A program made the position numbers and the translations under genes. A stretch of 64,000 bases of DNA, taken from Capnocytophaga periodontitidis. Its GTDB lineage: Bacteria > Bacteroidota > Bacteroidia > Flavobacteriales > Flavobacteriaceae. The notes under the pieces were generated by a model, which saw nothing but the letters and a program-made list of their open reading frames with translations, searched no databases and was not told where the DNA came from. The stretch is taken from the NCBI RefSeq assembly GCF_016126015.1, contig NZ_JAEFDB010000008.1, positions 53,525-117,524 on the forward strand. The letters are read 5' to 3'. Each line of letters starts with the position of its first letter. Within the stretch, counting starts at the first letter, position 1. Positions 44,758-53,441 of this stretch are shown in pieces.

Positions 44758-46089
44758 ATGAAAAAGTCCTTAAAAAACACCATTCTCCTCGCGCTCGCTA
44801 TGAGCCTCTCATTCTGCTCTAAGAATGATGATGACAACACTGGTAACGACTCCGTTACTCCAGTACAAAACCCTGCCTTGATGAAAGAGCTCACCGCATC
44901 TCCCGAAGGCTGGAAACTTACGTATGTCTCTCCTGATGATTCTTTTGGAGGCTATAATTTCCTGATGAAGTTCGACAATCAAGGCAAGGTAACAATGCTC
45001 TCCGATCTCAGTGCTACGGCTACCCCTACTACCAGCGGCTACAGTACCCAAGAAGAGGGGAGAGGCTTAGTTCTCAGCTTTATCGGCAATAACCAAATCC
45101 ACCGTTTAGCCGATGCTCTACAAGGAGCTGCAAGTATTGCTCACACAGGTAAAGTCTATCAGTTCCTATATACAGGCAAGGAAGGTAATAACCTCAAATT
45201 CCAAAACTTGCTTCTGGGAAACAACGCTTCTGTAGTGTTTCAACCCGCTACTGCTGCCGATTGGTCGCGCACTCCTGCGTTGTACAAAAACATTGCCCCT
45301 TTGAGCAACAACGCCTCTCACTATTACCTGAAAGTAAGCCCTACTACAGGTAGCCCTACTACCTATCCTATCGAGTTTACCAATAGAGTGTTATCACTGA
45401 AGAATACCCCAAGCAAAATTGCTACTTCAGCAACCGAAAATGGTATTGCTTTCCATCGCGCTTTTACCTTAGGCGGACAACCTTTCAACGAATTGAAACG
45501 CGTTGAAAACAGTAACCCTCCTACCTATCGCACTACCGTGAATGGAGTTACCGCCGAACTTTTCTACTCATTACTCTCTCCTGATGATTACAACAGTGAT
45601 GATTACCAGCATATCAATACCCAAATTGAAGCACTTGCGATTAACACTCAAGTAATGAAAAAATATGAGTATCTAACCGAGGCTTTCTATCAAGATGTAT
45701 TGCGCGTAGATGCCACTACCGACCTCTATATGGTGATGATGACCTTCTCAGGAACTGTTTGCCAAATAGAAATAGGGCATAATTTTGAAGAAAATAATCT
45801 TTCTTTTATAACTGTAAACGCTAAATACGAACTCAAAAACAAACGCTTGTATTTCACCGAAACTGACGGAACTTTAACAGTTGATAACGAAGATTTTTGG
45901 AATGACCCTAAGAACGAGGCGGTGGTAGAACAAGCCAAACGAGCCTTAAACCGCATCTATGAACTTGGTAATCAAGGTTATTATGTGAAAAAATTGGATC
46001 TCTCTATCCGACCCTTTGCTACAAACCCCATCTATTTTTTCCAAAGCTATGAACATCCTCAATATGCTTTCCTTGCTTGGGGACAATAA
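44758..46089 (+). CDS. DUF4302 surface lipoprotein, copy 4
   Basis: The 443-residue lipoprotein has Cys20 followed by SKNDDDN. Its signal peptide is four residues longer than that of copies 3 and 5, but ends with the same LAMSLSFC. It shares with copy 3 the blocks PALMKELTASPEGWKLTYVS and IGNNQIHRLADALQG and the LEAL-type C-terminal half. High similarity to copy 3 in both DNA and protein implies recent duplication. Confidence 0.85.
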   Translation: MKKSLKNTILLALAMSLSFCSKNDDDNTGNDSVTPVQNPALMKELTASPEGWKLTYVSPDDSFGGYNFLMKFDNQGKVTMLSDLSATATPTTSGYSTQEEGRGLVLSFIGNNQIHRLADALQGAASIAHTGKVYQFLYTGKEGNNLKFQNLLLGNNASVVFQPATAADWSRTPALYKNIAPLSNNASHYYLKVSPTTGSPTTYPIEFTNRVLSLKNTPSKIATSATENGIAFHRAFTLGGQPFNELKRVENSNPPTYRTTVNGVTAELFYSLLSPDDYNSDDYQHINTQIEALAINTQVMKKYEYLTEAFYQDVLRVDATTDLYMVMMTFSGTVCQIEIGHNFEENNLSFITVNAKYELKNKRLYFTETDGTLTVDNEDFWNDPKNEAVVEQAKRALNRIYELGNQGYYVKKLDLSIRPFATNPIYFFQSYEHPQYAFLAWGQ

Positions 46090-46111
46090 ACAGTGATTTT
46101 TGCATCAATAC

Positions 46112-46158
46112 ACTTTGTCAAAGTTTCTTACCCGTGCGGCTCGCACCTTTGGCAAAGT
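46112..46158. repeat. Nested palindrome element with GCT-loop hairpin
   Basis: ACTTTGTCAAAGT (46112-46124), a short spacer, the hairpin GTGCG-GCT-CGCAC (46134-46146) and CTTTGGCAAAGT (46147-46158). The same order recurs at 52340-52388 and 61801-61849 with different but still paired hairpin stems. Confidence 0.75.
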
Positions 46159-46191
46159 CTATTTCCTAACCCCTAACCCCCTAAAAAAACA

Positions 46192-47514
46192 ATGAAAAAA
46201 ATCACCTTCCTCCTGCTCGCTATGAGCCTTTCGTTCTGCGCTAAGAACGACAACCCCACTGCTGGAGATGACCCTATCACTCCAGTGCAAAACTCTGCCT
46301 TAATGAAAGAGCTTACTACAGCTCAAAATGGCTGGAAACTTTCCTATACTAATGGAAACAGCATAGGCGTTTATCAATTCCTCCTCAAGTTTACCTCTGA
46401 GGGCAAAGTATCTATGCTTTCCGACCTCAGTGCGACCGCTACCTCCACCACCACGCGCTACACCACTCAGGAAACCAAAGAAGGCAGTGTATTGAGCTTT
46501 GTAGGCCAAAATTATCTACATCAGCTCGCCGATGTACTCCAAGGCGACCCCGCTAAAGATTTTTCAGGTAAGGTATACCAATTCCTATATCTCGGTAAAG
46601 AAGGTGATAAACTCAAATTCAAAAACCTTCTCAGCAATCAGCCGTCGCAACTCTATTTTGAACCTGCCACTGCCACCGATGAAGCGCAATTCCCTAATCT
46701 TGCGCGCAATATAGTGCCACTCACTGAACATACATCTCACTACCTTTTGAAAGTATCAACAGCCACCGCTTCGCCTACTCTTTACCCTATTGCTTTCACC
46801 AATAGAGTCTTAACCCTTCAAGACACCACTGTAAAAGCACCCGTAAAAGCCACCGAAAACGGCATCGCTTTGGTACCTCCTCTAACGATAGAAGGTAAGA
46901 GTTTCAGTGATTTAACGCGTAGTGGCAGTACCGAAACTCCCACTTATAGCGCGACGGTAGAGGGGGTAACTGTCGAATTGTACTATTCACTCATCAGCCC
47001 AGAGGTCTTCAATTCCGATGATTATTTAGCCATCGTCAACGACGAAGTGAGCGCTTTTGTATATCTCGAGTCTTCTTTTAAAAAATCTTCTTATACAAGT
47101 GCCCTCTTTCACGACAACTTTTTAGCAATTGATAGTGAAAAAGCGTTCAACTCTATCACTATCCGGTTCAAGGCAGGAAACAAAGTAGATCTTATCATTG
47201 GCTATAAATTCCCCGATAAATCGAGTACCGAATCAATTACCGTCAATGCCACCTATGAGTTCAAAGATAAAAAACTCTATATGACCTTTCAAAGTTTCAA
47301 GCATCCACTGGCTTCGAGCTCTTGGTTAAAACCCGAAAACCGCGCCCTTTTAGACCTTGCCTTTGAGCGTTTAGAAAACTTGATAGCCCTCAGCAACGAA
47401 GGTTTGTACATCAAAAATACAGGAGAAAAACAGAATGATCGCTTTATCTATTTCTTTCAAAGTCATAGTAAGCCCTCTTTCTATTTTCCTGCTTATGCAC
47501 TCAAAAAACTATAA
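46192..47514 (+). CDS. DUF4302 surface lipoprotein, copy 5
   Basis: The 440-residue lipoprotein has Cys16 followed by AKNDN. It shows NSALMKELTTAQNGWKLSYT, VYQFLLKFTSEGKVSMLSDL and LHQLADVLQG, and is the most divergent of the five. It lacks the KEYDDD-type middle seen in copies 3 and 4. It is the last lipoprotein gene of the locus and lies 6 bases before the PH-like membrane gene. Confidence 0.85.
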   Translation: MKKITFLLLAMSLSFCAKNDNPTAGDDPITPVQNSALMKELTTAQNGWKLSYTNGNSIGVYQFLLKFTSEGKVSMLSDLSATATSTTTRYTTQETKEGSVLSFVGQNYLHQLADVLQGDPAKDFSGKVYQFLYLGKEGDKLKFKNLLSNQPSQLYFEPATATDEAQFPNLARNIVPLTEHTSHYLLKVSTATASPTLYPIAFTNRVLTLQDTTVKAPVKATENGIALVPPLTIEGKSFSDLTRSGSTETPTYSATVEGVTVELYYSLISPEVFNSDDYLAIVNDEVSAFVYLESSFKKSSYTSALFHDNFLAIDSEKAFNSITIRFKAGNKVDLIIGYKFPDKSSTESITVNATYEFKDKKLYMTFQSFKHPLASSSWLKPENRALLDLAFERLENLIALSNEGLYIKNTGEKQNDRFIYFFQSHSKPSFYFPAYALKKL

Positions 47515-47520
47515 TACTTT

Positions 47521-48006
47521 ATGAAAAAGAATGTTCATTGGAGTAATACAGTAAGAATCATCACAGTATTAGTAAGTGTATTAGTCATCGTTGCTTTAGT
47601 GACGATGGGCAGGAATTATCTTTTAAATCCCAACTACGGCTTGTTGTTAGGTATCATCGCTATTACCATTACCTTAGCTGTATTTATACTCAGCGCTCCT
47701 ATGAGTATAGTGTTAGAACCCGATAAGCTTACTTTGAAAAAACTTTTCGGTAGTAACAGCTTAAAATACAGCCAAATCCTCTCCGTAGAAAAACACAAGC
47801 CGTCGTTTTGGGATATGAGAATTTTCGGTTCAGCAGGCTTTTTTGGCTATATAGGTATTTTCTGTAACAAACGTATCGGAAAGTACACTTCATTTATAGG
47901 TGATACTCATCAGTGTTTTTTGGTAACCACCAAAAGCGGTAGAAAATACGCCCTCAGTTGTGAATCGCCCGATGAGGTAATAACACAACTTACCGCTAAA
48001 TTGTAA
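47521..48006 (+). CDS. Membrane protein with bacterial PH-like domain
   Basis: The 161-residue protein has two N-terminal membrane helices (about residues 11-29 and 39-58) and a C-terminal domain with VLEPDKLTLKKLFGSNSLKY and ILSVEKHKPSFWDMRIFGSAG, the layout of bacterial PH-like domains. Its job is unknown. It follows the DUF4302 operon by only 6 bases and might be read through from it, although its function need not be related. Confidence 0.75.
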   Translation: MKKNVHWSNTVRIITVLVSVLVIVALVTMGRNYLLNPNYGLLLGIIAITITLAVFILSAPMSIVLEPDKLTLKKLFGSNSLKYSQILSVEKHKPSFWDMRIFGSAGFFGYIGIFCNKRIGKYTSFIGDTHQCFLVTTKSGRKYALSCESPDEVITQLTAKL

Positions 48007-48043
48007 TACACCTAAAAAAACAGCAAATTTGCTAATTAATAAA

Positions 48044-48074
48044 TTTGTCAATTACAAAAAGTTTCGTATCTTTG
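48044..48074 (+). promoter_or_regulatory. Promoter of the CBS-domain gene
   Basis: TTTG (48044-48047) and TATCTTTG (48067-48074) with a 19-base spacer. They lie inside the longest open frame, which supports the internal ATG at 48123 as the start. Confidence 0.65.
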
Positions 48075-48122
48075 CGGGTGAAATCAATAAACAAAAACAT
48101 TCACCTTAAAAACGCAATTATT

Positions 48123-48539
48123 ATGAGACAAAGAGTACCCGTTTCACAAATTATGAGTAAGGAGTTAGTAACCCTCTCTCCCGATCAATCACTCTATGAA
48201 GCCGAACGTTTGTTCAAAAAACACCGTATACGCCACATCCCTGTGGTCGAAGGCGATAAACTTATAGGCATTGTAAGCTATTCCGACCTCCTTCGTATCA
48301 GCTTTGCCGATATGACCGACGGCGATGAAGAAGTAACCTCCGTTGTCTACGATATGTATACCATCCCGCAGATTATGGCTAAAACACCCCTTACAGTAAC
48401 TGCCGACACCTCCATCAAAGAAGTAGCCGAAATCCTCGCCGCCCAAAGCTTCCACTCTATCCCCGTGGTAGATAACGGCAAACTTGTCGGCCTCGTAACC
48501 ACTACCGACCTTATCAAATACCTATTAGAACAATATTAA
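48123..48539 (+). CDS. Two-CBS-domain protein
   Basis: The 138-residue protein consists of two CBS motifs: VSQIMSKELVTLSPDQSLYE with a RIRHIPVVEGDKLIGIVSYS block, and IMAKTPLTVTADTSIKEVAE with SFHSIPVVDNGKLVGLVTTT. Stand-alone CBS proteins bind adenosine nucleotides and regulate other proteins in the cytosol. I use 48123 rather than 48045, because the earlier start lies in the promoter. It precedes phoH, separated by a long inverted repeat. Confidence 0.85.
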   Translation: MRQRVPVSQIMSKELVTLSPDQSLYEAERLFKKHRIRHIPVVEGDKLIGIVSYSDLLRISFADMTDGDEEVTSVVYDMYTIPQIMAKTPLTVTADTSIKEVAEILAAQSFHSIPVVDNGKLVGLVTTTDLIKYLLEQY

Positions 48540-48544
48540 ATTTA

Positions 48545-48595
48545 GGTAAGAGGTAAGAGATAAGAAAAGCAAATTCTTACCTCTTACCTCTTACC
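48545..48595. repeat. Long inverted repeat of TAAGAGG units
   Basis: Two 22-base arms (48545-48566 and 48574-48595) pair with one mismatch around a 7-base loop. Each arm is itself built from repeats of GGTAAGA. It lies just upstream of phoH and may terminate transcription of the CBS gene or shape phoH translation. Related CTCTTAC units recur at 52846-52875. Confidence 0.65.
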
Positions 48596-48607
48596 TTTTA
48601 CCTGAAT

Positions 48608-49558
48608 ATGAATGAATTAACATTAGAACTTACCGAAGTTAGCCCCCAAGTGTTTTGTGGGGAAGACGAAAGTAATATCAAGTACATCAAAACCCTATTT
48701 CCTAAACTGAAAATCGTTGCACGCGGTAGCAAACTCATCGTTTTTGGCGAAGAACTACAGCTCAAAGATTTCCAAACACAAATCGAAAAACTCATCGCCT
48801 ATTGCGCAAAATACAACCGCTTAGACGAGCGCACTATCGATAGTATTCTTTCTGCATCTACCCCCGAAACTGCCGAAAAAGTACGTGAAGAGGATATCAT
48901 TGTACACGGAGTCAGTGGTAAAATCATCCGCCCGCAAACCCAAAATCAAGTAAAATTGGTAGAAATGATGCGTAATAACGATATGGTTTTTGCCGTTGGG
49001 CCTGCCGGTACCGGTAAAACTTATGTAGGGGTAGCCTTAGCTGTAAAAGCCCTCAAAGAAAAACAAGTACGCCGCATCATCCTCACCCGTCCAGCAGTCG
49101 AAGCAGGCGAAAACCTCGGTTTCCTCCCTGGTGACCTCAAAGAAAAGCTCGACCCCTATATGCAACCTCTTTATGATGCCTTGCGCGATATGATTCCCCA
49201 CGAAAAACTCAACGCCTTTATTGAGGCTGGTATCATCGAGATTGCCCCCCTTGCCTTTATGCGCGGACGCACCTTAGATAATGCTTTTGTAATCCTCGAC
49301 GAAGCTCAGAACACCACCCACGCTCAGATGAAGATGTTCCTCACCCGTATGGGGCGCAATGCCAAGTTTATGATAACTGGCGACCCTGGTCAAATCGACC
49401 TCCCCCGCAAAGTCTCTTCCGGACTCAAAGAAGCAATGCTCATCCTCCAAAATGTACAGGGCATTGCCTTCCTCCACTTAGACGATAAAGATGTTGTGCG
49501 CCACCCATTAGTACGCAGCATCATCGAAGCCTACAAAACCATTGAAAACAACGAATAG
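48608..49558 (+). CDS. PhoH-like ATPase
   Basis: The 316-residue protein has the PhoH-like ATPase domain: Walker A GPAGTGKT at residues 131-138, RPAVEAGENLGFLPGDLKEK, the Walker B-type FVILDEAQNTTHAQ and TGDPGQIDLP. PhoH-like proteins bind RNA and may act as helicases in RNA processing or stress. It lacks an obvious YbeY or KH partner in the window. The gene ends with a hairpin and the next gene is 367 bases away. Confidence 0.92.
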   Translation: MNELTLELTEVSPQVFCGEDESNIKYIKTLFPKLKIVARGSKLIVFGEELQLKDFQTQIEKLIAYCAKYNRLDERTIDSILSASTPETAEKVREEDIIVHGVSGKIIRPQTQNQVKLVEMMRNNDMVFAVGPAGTGKTYVGVALAVKALKEKQVRRIILTRPAVEAGENLGFLPGDLKEKLDPYMQPLYDALRDMIPHEKLNAFIEAGIIEIAPLAFMRGRTLDNAFVILDEAQNTTHAQMKMFLTRMGRNAKFMITGDPGQIDLPRKVSSGLKEAMLILQNVQGIAFLHLDDKDVVRHPLVRSIIEAYKTIENNE

Positions 49559-49925
49559 TCATAACACGACAAACAATTATATTTTACCCATAACCCCCAA
49601 GACTCTCTGAGAGTTCCAAGTCCTCAGAGAGTTTCCCACCGCTCCCATTGTTCCCACCTCAGTCATTTGCTTATTTATAACATTCTTCATTTTACTTCCT
49701 TATTACTCAAAAGCTTCTTATTTATTCCAACCTTTTCAAAAAATCTTCGTTTATATGGGAGAAAGCAATAAAAAGCTTTCTAAAAAAATAAACTGATAAT
49801 CAGTGTAATAAAAAAATAATTAACACAAAACAACAAATTAAAAGTACCTTGCATTGCATAATACCTTTATTTATCATATCTTTGCACCGTAAAATTAATT
49901 TAGTAACCAAAAACCATATAAACAG
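49559..49925. other. 367-base gap between phoH and a receptor gene
   Basis: The first part holds a hairpin (ACTCTCTGA 49602-49610 with TCAGAGAGT 49624-49632), a probable phoH terminator. The rest is AT-rich with no frame of note, ending in a promoter at 49854-49884. Confidence 0.55.
49854..49884 (+). promoter_or_regulatory. Promoter of the beta-barrel receptor gene
   Basis: TTG (49854-49856) and TATCTTTG (49877-49884) with a 20-base spacer, 41 bases upstream of the ATG at 49926. Confidence 0.6.
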
Positions 49926-52244
49926 ATGAAAAAGATTATCCTATCACTGCTATTAGTTGTAACTACCTGCAGCTTTGCACAGTCTTCTTTTAAAGGTACA
50001 TTAGTTAGCCCCGACCAAAAACCTATAAGTGCCGCTAATGTTATCCTGATGTCCCTACCCGACTCTACCCTCGTAAAAGGGGCAATAAGCAATCAGCGAG
50101 GTGTTTTTGAACTACCCAATGCCGCTGAGGGTAAAAAAATACTTCTCAAAATTACCCATTTGGAATATCAAACGGAGGTATTCACCCCCTCGGGGAGTAA
50201 CTTGGGCACCATTGTTTTGACCCCTGCTACCAATCAGTTAGGAGAAGTCGTGCTAACAGCTCATCGCCCTATCTTAGAACAGAAGGGTACGCGCATCAGT
50301 ACTAATGTGGCGCAATCGACCTTGCAGAACCTCCCCAAAGCCGAATTGCTTATCAACTTCTTGCCTGGGGTGAGCACTTCCTACACCGGTGGAGGTTATG
50401 AGGTGTTTGGCAAAGGAAATCCTATCTTCTACATCGATAACCGCAGGGTGCGGAATTTAGATGAGGTGAATCAGTTATCTCCCAAAGATATTGAGAGCAT
50501 AGAGCTGGAAACCCAACCTGGTGCAGAACACGACAATACGGTGGGTGCGGTAATCTATATCAAACTGAAAAAGAAACAAGGAGATGGACTGAGTGGGTCG
50601 GTTGAAAATGAAAATTATGTGTTAAAAAAAGGAGCCTTAACAACTACTTGGCTTAGTCTCAACTATCGCAAAGGCAAAACCGACTGGTTTACTACCATAG
50701 GCAACTTCAACAATTTCAACAAGAAAAATGCCGACCTCTATCAGGATTTGCAAGTACATACCCAAAGTAATGATTGGCGCGTAACGAGCGACGAAACTAA
50801 CGAAAGTAATGCCAAAGGAATAAATGCTAAAATAGGGGTAGCTCACGAGATTTCCGACAAACATTCCATAGGCGCAAGTGTAAGAGGGAGTGTAGAACCT
50901 TGGGTAGGACACAGGTTTAGCACCCAAGAGACCGCTACCTTCAAAAATAACCTCCTTACTGCCAAAGGGCTCAATGAATACGACCGCTTTAGCCAAAACA
51001 AAGACCTGAGCGTTAATGCTTATTACGAAGGTAAACTCACCGATAAACTGAAACTGCAAACCGATGTAGATTATATCGGTCAGCGTTCCGATAACACTTC
51101 CGATGTTGTGGAGCGCAACCTCCTCACCACTACCTCTCGTAACGTGCACACCCATTCCGATGCTGCTTCCGATTGGTGGGGACTCAAAACTACTTTCTTG
51201 CAAACCCTTGGTAAGGGTGCTATAAACTATGGCGTAGAGGTGAGCGACCTGCATCGTACTGAGGACTATACTGATAATGTACTTTCCGCTTCGGATATTA
51301 AGAATACCGAAATGCGTTCGGCTGGTTTTGTGAGTTTCTCTTACCCTATTAAAAAAGTGAATTTGAAACTCGGTACGCGTTACGAGTACGCCGACTTTGG
51401 TTATTACGAAAACGGACAAAAAAGCCCCGTAAAAAGCAAGACCTACCGCGATTGGTTACCCAATATTTCTATCGCATTCCCTTGGGATAAAACTCAACTG
51501 ACTTTTAGTTATGCACGCAAAATCAAACGCCCAGCTTTTTATGAGCTCAGCGACTACAACACTTATAGTTCTCCTTTCTTGTACAATCACGGAAACCCAT
51601 ATATTGTGCCTCAGCTTACTGATGAATGGAATGCCTTAGCTACTTATGGTCCTATTTCGGCTTCGGTAAGTTATTCGAATATTCACAAAGGTATCTATTC
51701 CGATTACCAACTCTCAAGCATCAACCCCGATGCCGTTGAGAAAAGCCTTCGCAATTACGATGATTTTAGCGAACTGAAATGTGTGCTCAATGCACAAACC
51801 CAAATAGGTAAATGGATGCCTAAGCTCACCCTTACTTATAAAAAACCTTTTGCTAACAATGTGTTTTACACCAATGAAGGTAGGTTTATGGTAGAAATGA
51901 TGAACCAAATTACTCCTACTGAAAACTGGTTGCTTTTAGCATTGTTTACCTATGCGAGCAAAGGTTCAAACCGAGAAGCCTACGCCTATAAGGATATAAG
52001 TGGAGTGGTTGTGGGGGTTGCCCGTATGTTCTTTCACCAATCGCTTACGGTGTATACCGTAATTTCCGACCCTTATAACGGTCTCAATGAGCACACACGT
52101 GTACAAAATCCTTACATTAGCAATAGTACTGCTCAGAATTACAGCAATTTTGGATTTAAGATAGGACTGAGTTACAATTTCAACACCACCCAAAGCAAGT
52201 ATAAAGGACAAGGTGCGGGAGAAGAAGAGAAAAACCGCTTGTAA
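49926..52244 (+). CDS. Outer-membrane beta-barrel receptor with regulatory domain
   Basis: The 772-residue protein has a signal peptide (to about FAQ, residue 19), a carboxypeptidase-like domain (FKGTLVSPDQKPISAANVIL), a plug-like segment (QLGEVVLTAHRPILEQKGTR, FYIDNRRVRNLDEVNQLSPK, IESIELETQPGAEHD) and a long barrel. It fits the OMP_b-brl_3 family of TonB-type proteins in Bacteroidota. The plug lacks a clear TonB box by eye. No partner lipoprotein is adjacent, so the substrate cannot be inferred. Confidence 0.88.
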   Translation: MKKIILSLLLVVTTCSFAQSSFKGTLVSPDQKPISAANVILMSLPDSTLVKGAISNQRGVFELPNAAEGKKILLKITHLEYQTEVFTPSGSNLGTIVLTPATNQLGEVVLTAHRPILEQKGTRISTNVAQSTLQNLPKAELLINFLPGVSTSYTGGGYEVFGKGNPIFYIDNRRVRNLDEVNQLSPKDIESIELETQPGAEHDNTVGAVIYIKLKKKQGDGLSGSVENENYVLKKGALTTTWLSLNYRKGKTDWFTTIGNFNNFNKKNADLYQDLQVHTQSNDWRVTSDETNESNAKGINAKIGVAHEISDKHSIGASVRGSVEPWVGHRFSTQETATFKNNLLTAKGLNEYDRFSQNKDLSVNAYYEGKLTDKLKLQTDVDYIGQRSDNTSDVVERNLLTTTSRNVHTHSDAASDWWGLKTTFLQTLGKGAINYGVEVSDLHRTEDYTDNVLSASDIKNTEMRSAGFVSFSYPIKKVNLKLGTRYEYADFGYYENGQKSPVKSKTYRDWLPNISIAFPWDKTQLTFSYARKIKRPAFYELSDYNTYSSPFLYNHGNPYIVPQLTDEWNALATYGPISASVSYSNIHKGIYSDYQLSSINPDAVEKSLRNYDDFSELKCVLNAQTQIGKWMPKLTLTYKKPFANNVFYTNEGRFMVEMMNQITPTENWLLLALFTYASKGSNREAYAYKDISGVVVGVARMFFHQSLTVYTVISDPYNGLNEHTRVQNPYISNSTAQNYSNFGFKIGLSYNFNTTQSKYKGQGAGEEEKNRL

Positions 52245-52339
52245 TGAAAATCAGTATGTTATATTATTACGAGATACCTCAAAAGTCTCAGGAACGTTAC
52301 AATACCAGCTCCGAGTATTGGTTGCATTTGCATCGCTAC

Positions 52340-52388
52340 ACTTTGCCAAAGTTCTAATAGCCTCTCGTGCTACGAGCTTTGGCAAAGT
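52340..52388. repeat. Nested palindrome element with GCT-loop hairpin
   Basis: ACTTTGCCAAAGT (52340-52352), spacer, CTCGT-GCT-ACGAG hairpin (52364-52376), CTTTGGCAAAGT (52377-52388). Same plan as at 46112 and 61801. Confidence 0.75.
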
Positions 52389-52423
52389 TTGTTAATCTGA
52401 TAATCAAATTGTCTTTAAGTTGT

Positions 52424-52460
52424 GTTATGTAGGGGCGTTTTGCAAACGCCCTACATAACA
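52424..52460. repeat. Hairpin GTTATGTAGGGGCGTTT / AAACGCCC
   Basis: An almost perfect inverted repeat with a three-base TGC loop, missing one C in the right arm. A related GGGGCG hairpin is found at 44685. Confidence 0.6.
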
Positions 52461-52462
52461 TC

Positions 52463-52664
52463 AGTTCGATATAACAGAATATTGATTTACAGATTTGTAT
52501 CATAATATATTCACTAAATAATTCACCGTCAGGTGAAAATTTGTGAGATAATATAAAGTAAAGAGTTTTGTGTAGTTCTAATTTCGTGAAAATTCGTGAA
52601 ATTCGTGGGAGATTTAAAACATTTTGCTGATTGTTAATTACTTACGTCGAACTCACTTTACATA
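52463..52664 (+). repeat. About 200-base intergenic repeat, copy 1
   Basis: Begins with AGTTCGATATAACAGAATAT, contains AATTCACCGTCAGGTGAAAA and repeated TTCGTGAAA, ends near GAACTCAC. It matches 55826-56029 along its length with scattered changes. Partial relatives are near 58870 and, inverted, near 4640. It contains no open frame. Confidence 0.75.
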
Positions 52665-52791
52665 AATAAACCTTTTCCGGCGCCCTCTTACAAAAAAACT
52701 CTTTAAACAGCCCCACAGTTTCCACCACTCCCAAATTAGCTAATTCTCTAATTTGCTAATTTGCTAATTCCCACACTCCCATTCTTTGCCC

Positions 52792-52804
52792 GTGAGGCTC
52801 TCAC
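52792..52804. repeat. GCT-loop hairpin
   Basis: GTGAG-GCT-CTCAC: the same loop as the hairpins in the nested palindrome elements, with a different but paired stem. A flanking CTTTG word lies just before it. Confidence 0.6.
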
Positions 52805-52883
52805 CTCCCCAATTTGCTAATTCTCTAATCTGCTAATTTCCAAATTCTTACCTCTTACCTCTTACCTCTTACCTCTCAAAAAT

Positions 52884-52914
52884 TTTGCAGTTTCAAATAT
52901 TTGTCGTACTTTTG
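52884..52914 (+). promoter_or_regulatory. Promoter of rplM-rpsI
   Basis: TTTG (52884-52887) and TACTTTTG (52907-52914) with a 19-base spacer. The start codon is 72 bases downstream, leaving a leader that contains a hairpin. Confidence 0.7.
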
Positions 52915-52929
52915 CGCCCTAAAAATAAA

Positions 52930-52948
52930 AGTGTCGTTTGATGACACT
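52930..52948 (+). promoter_or_regulatory. Leader hairpin of rplM
   Basis: AGTGTC (52930-52935) pairs with GACACT (52943-52948) over a 7-base loop in the rplM leader. L13 leaders that bind the ribosomal protein and control their own operon have been described in Bacteroidia; this hairpin is a candidate for that, but I cannot match the consensus by eye. Confidence 0.4.
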
Positions 52949-52985
52949 ATAAGGAATGTTTAATTTTTAATAAAAATCACAAAGA

Positions 52986-53441
52986 GTGGACACATTAAGC
53001 TACAAAACCATCTCTGCCAATAAAGCCACTGTAAATAAAAAGTGGGTCTTGGTAGATGCTGACGGACAGACTTTGGGTCGCCTTGCTTCTAAAGTAGCAA
53101 AACTACTTCGCGGTAAGTACAAACCCGATTTTACCCCTCACGTTGATTGTGGCGATAACGTAATCGTTATCAATGCCGAAAAAATCAACCTCACAGGGAA
53201 CAAATGGGAAGATAAAACCTATCTTCGCCACACTGGTTATCCAGGAGGACAACGCTTCACAGGAGTAAAACAACTCCTCGAAAAACACCCTGAACGTATC
53301 ATCGAAAAAGCTGTAAAAGGTATGTTACCAAAAACAAGATTGGGTGCAGCAGTTTTACGTAATTTAAAAGTGTATGCAGGTAGCGAGCACAAACAAGAAG
53401 CTCAACAACCTGTTACCATTAACTTAAACGATTTGAAATAA
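52986..53441 (+). CDS. rplM: 50S ribosomal protein L13
   Basis: The 151-residue protein starts with GTG ([20 protein letters not shown]) and shows family motifs [40 protein letters not shown] and [21 protein letters not shown]13 is an early assembly protein of the large subunit. Its stop overlaps the ATG of rpsI by one base (TAATG), the usual L13-S9 operon. Confidence 0.97.
   Translation: MDTLSYKTISANKATVNKKWVLVDADGQTLGRLASKVAKLLRGKYKPDFTPHVDCGDNVIVINAEKINLTGNKWEDKTYLRHTGYPGGQRFTGVKQLLEKHPERIIEKAVKGMLPKTRLGAAVLRNLKVYAGSEHKQEAQQPVTINLNDLK

Larger units (their letters stand above)
52245..52985. other. 741-base repeat-rich gap before rplM
   Basis: The gap contains the nested palindrome element (52340-52388), a GGGCG hairpin (52424-52460), a ~200-base repeat (52463-52664), AT-rich tandem units of AATTTGCT type (about 52735-52765 and 52810-52840), another GCT-loop hairpin (52792-52804), CTCTTAC tandem repeats (52846-52875) and the rplM promoter. 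No gene is apparent. Confidence 0.65.
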
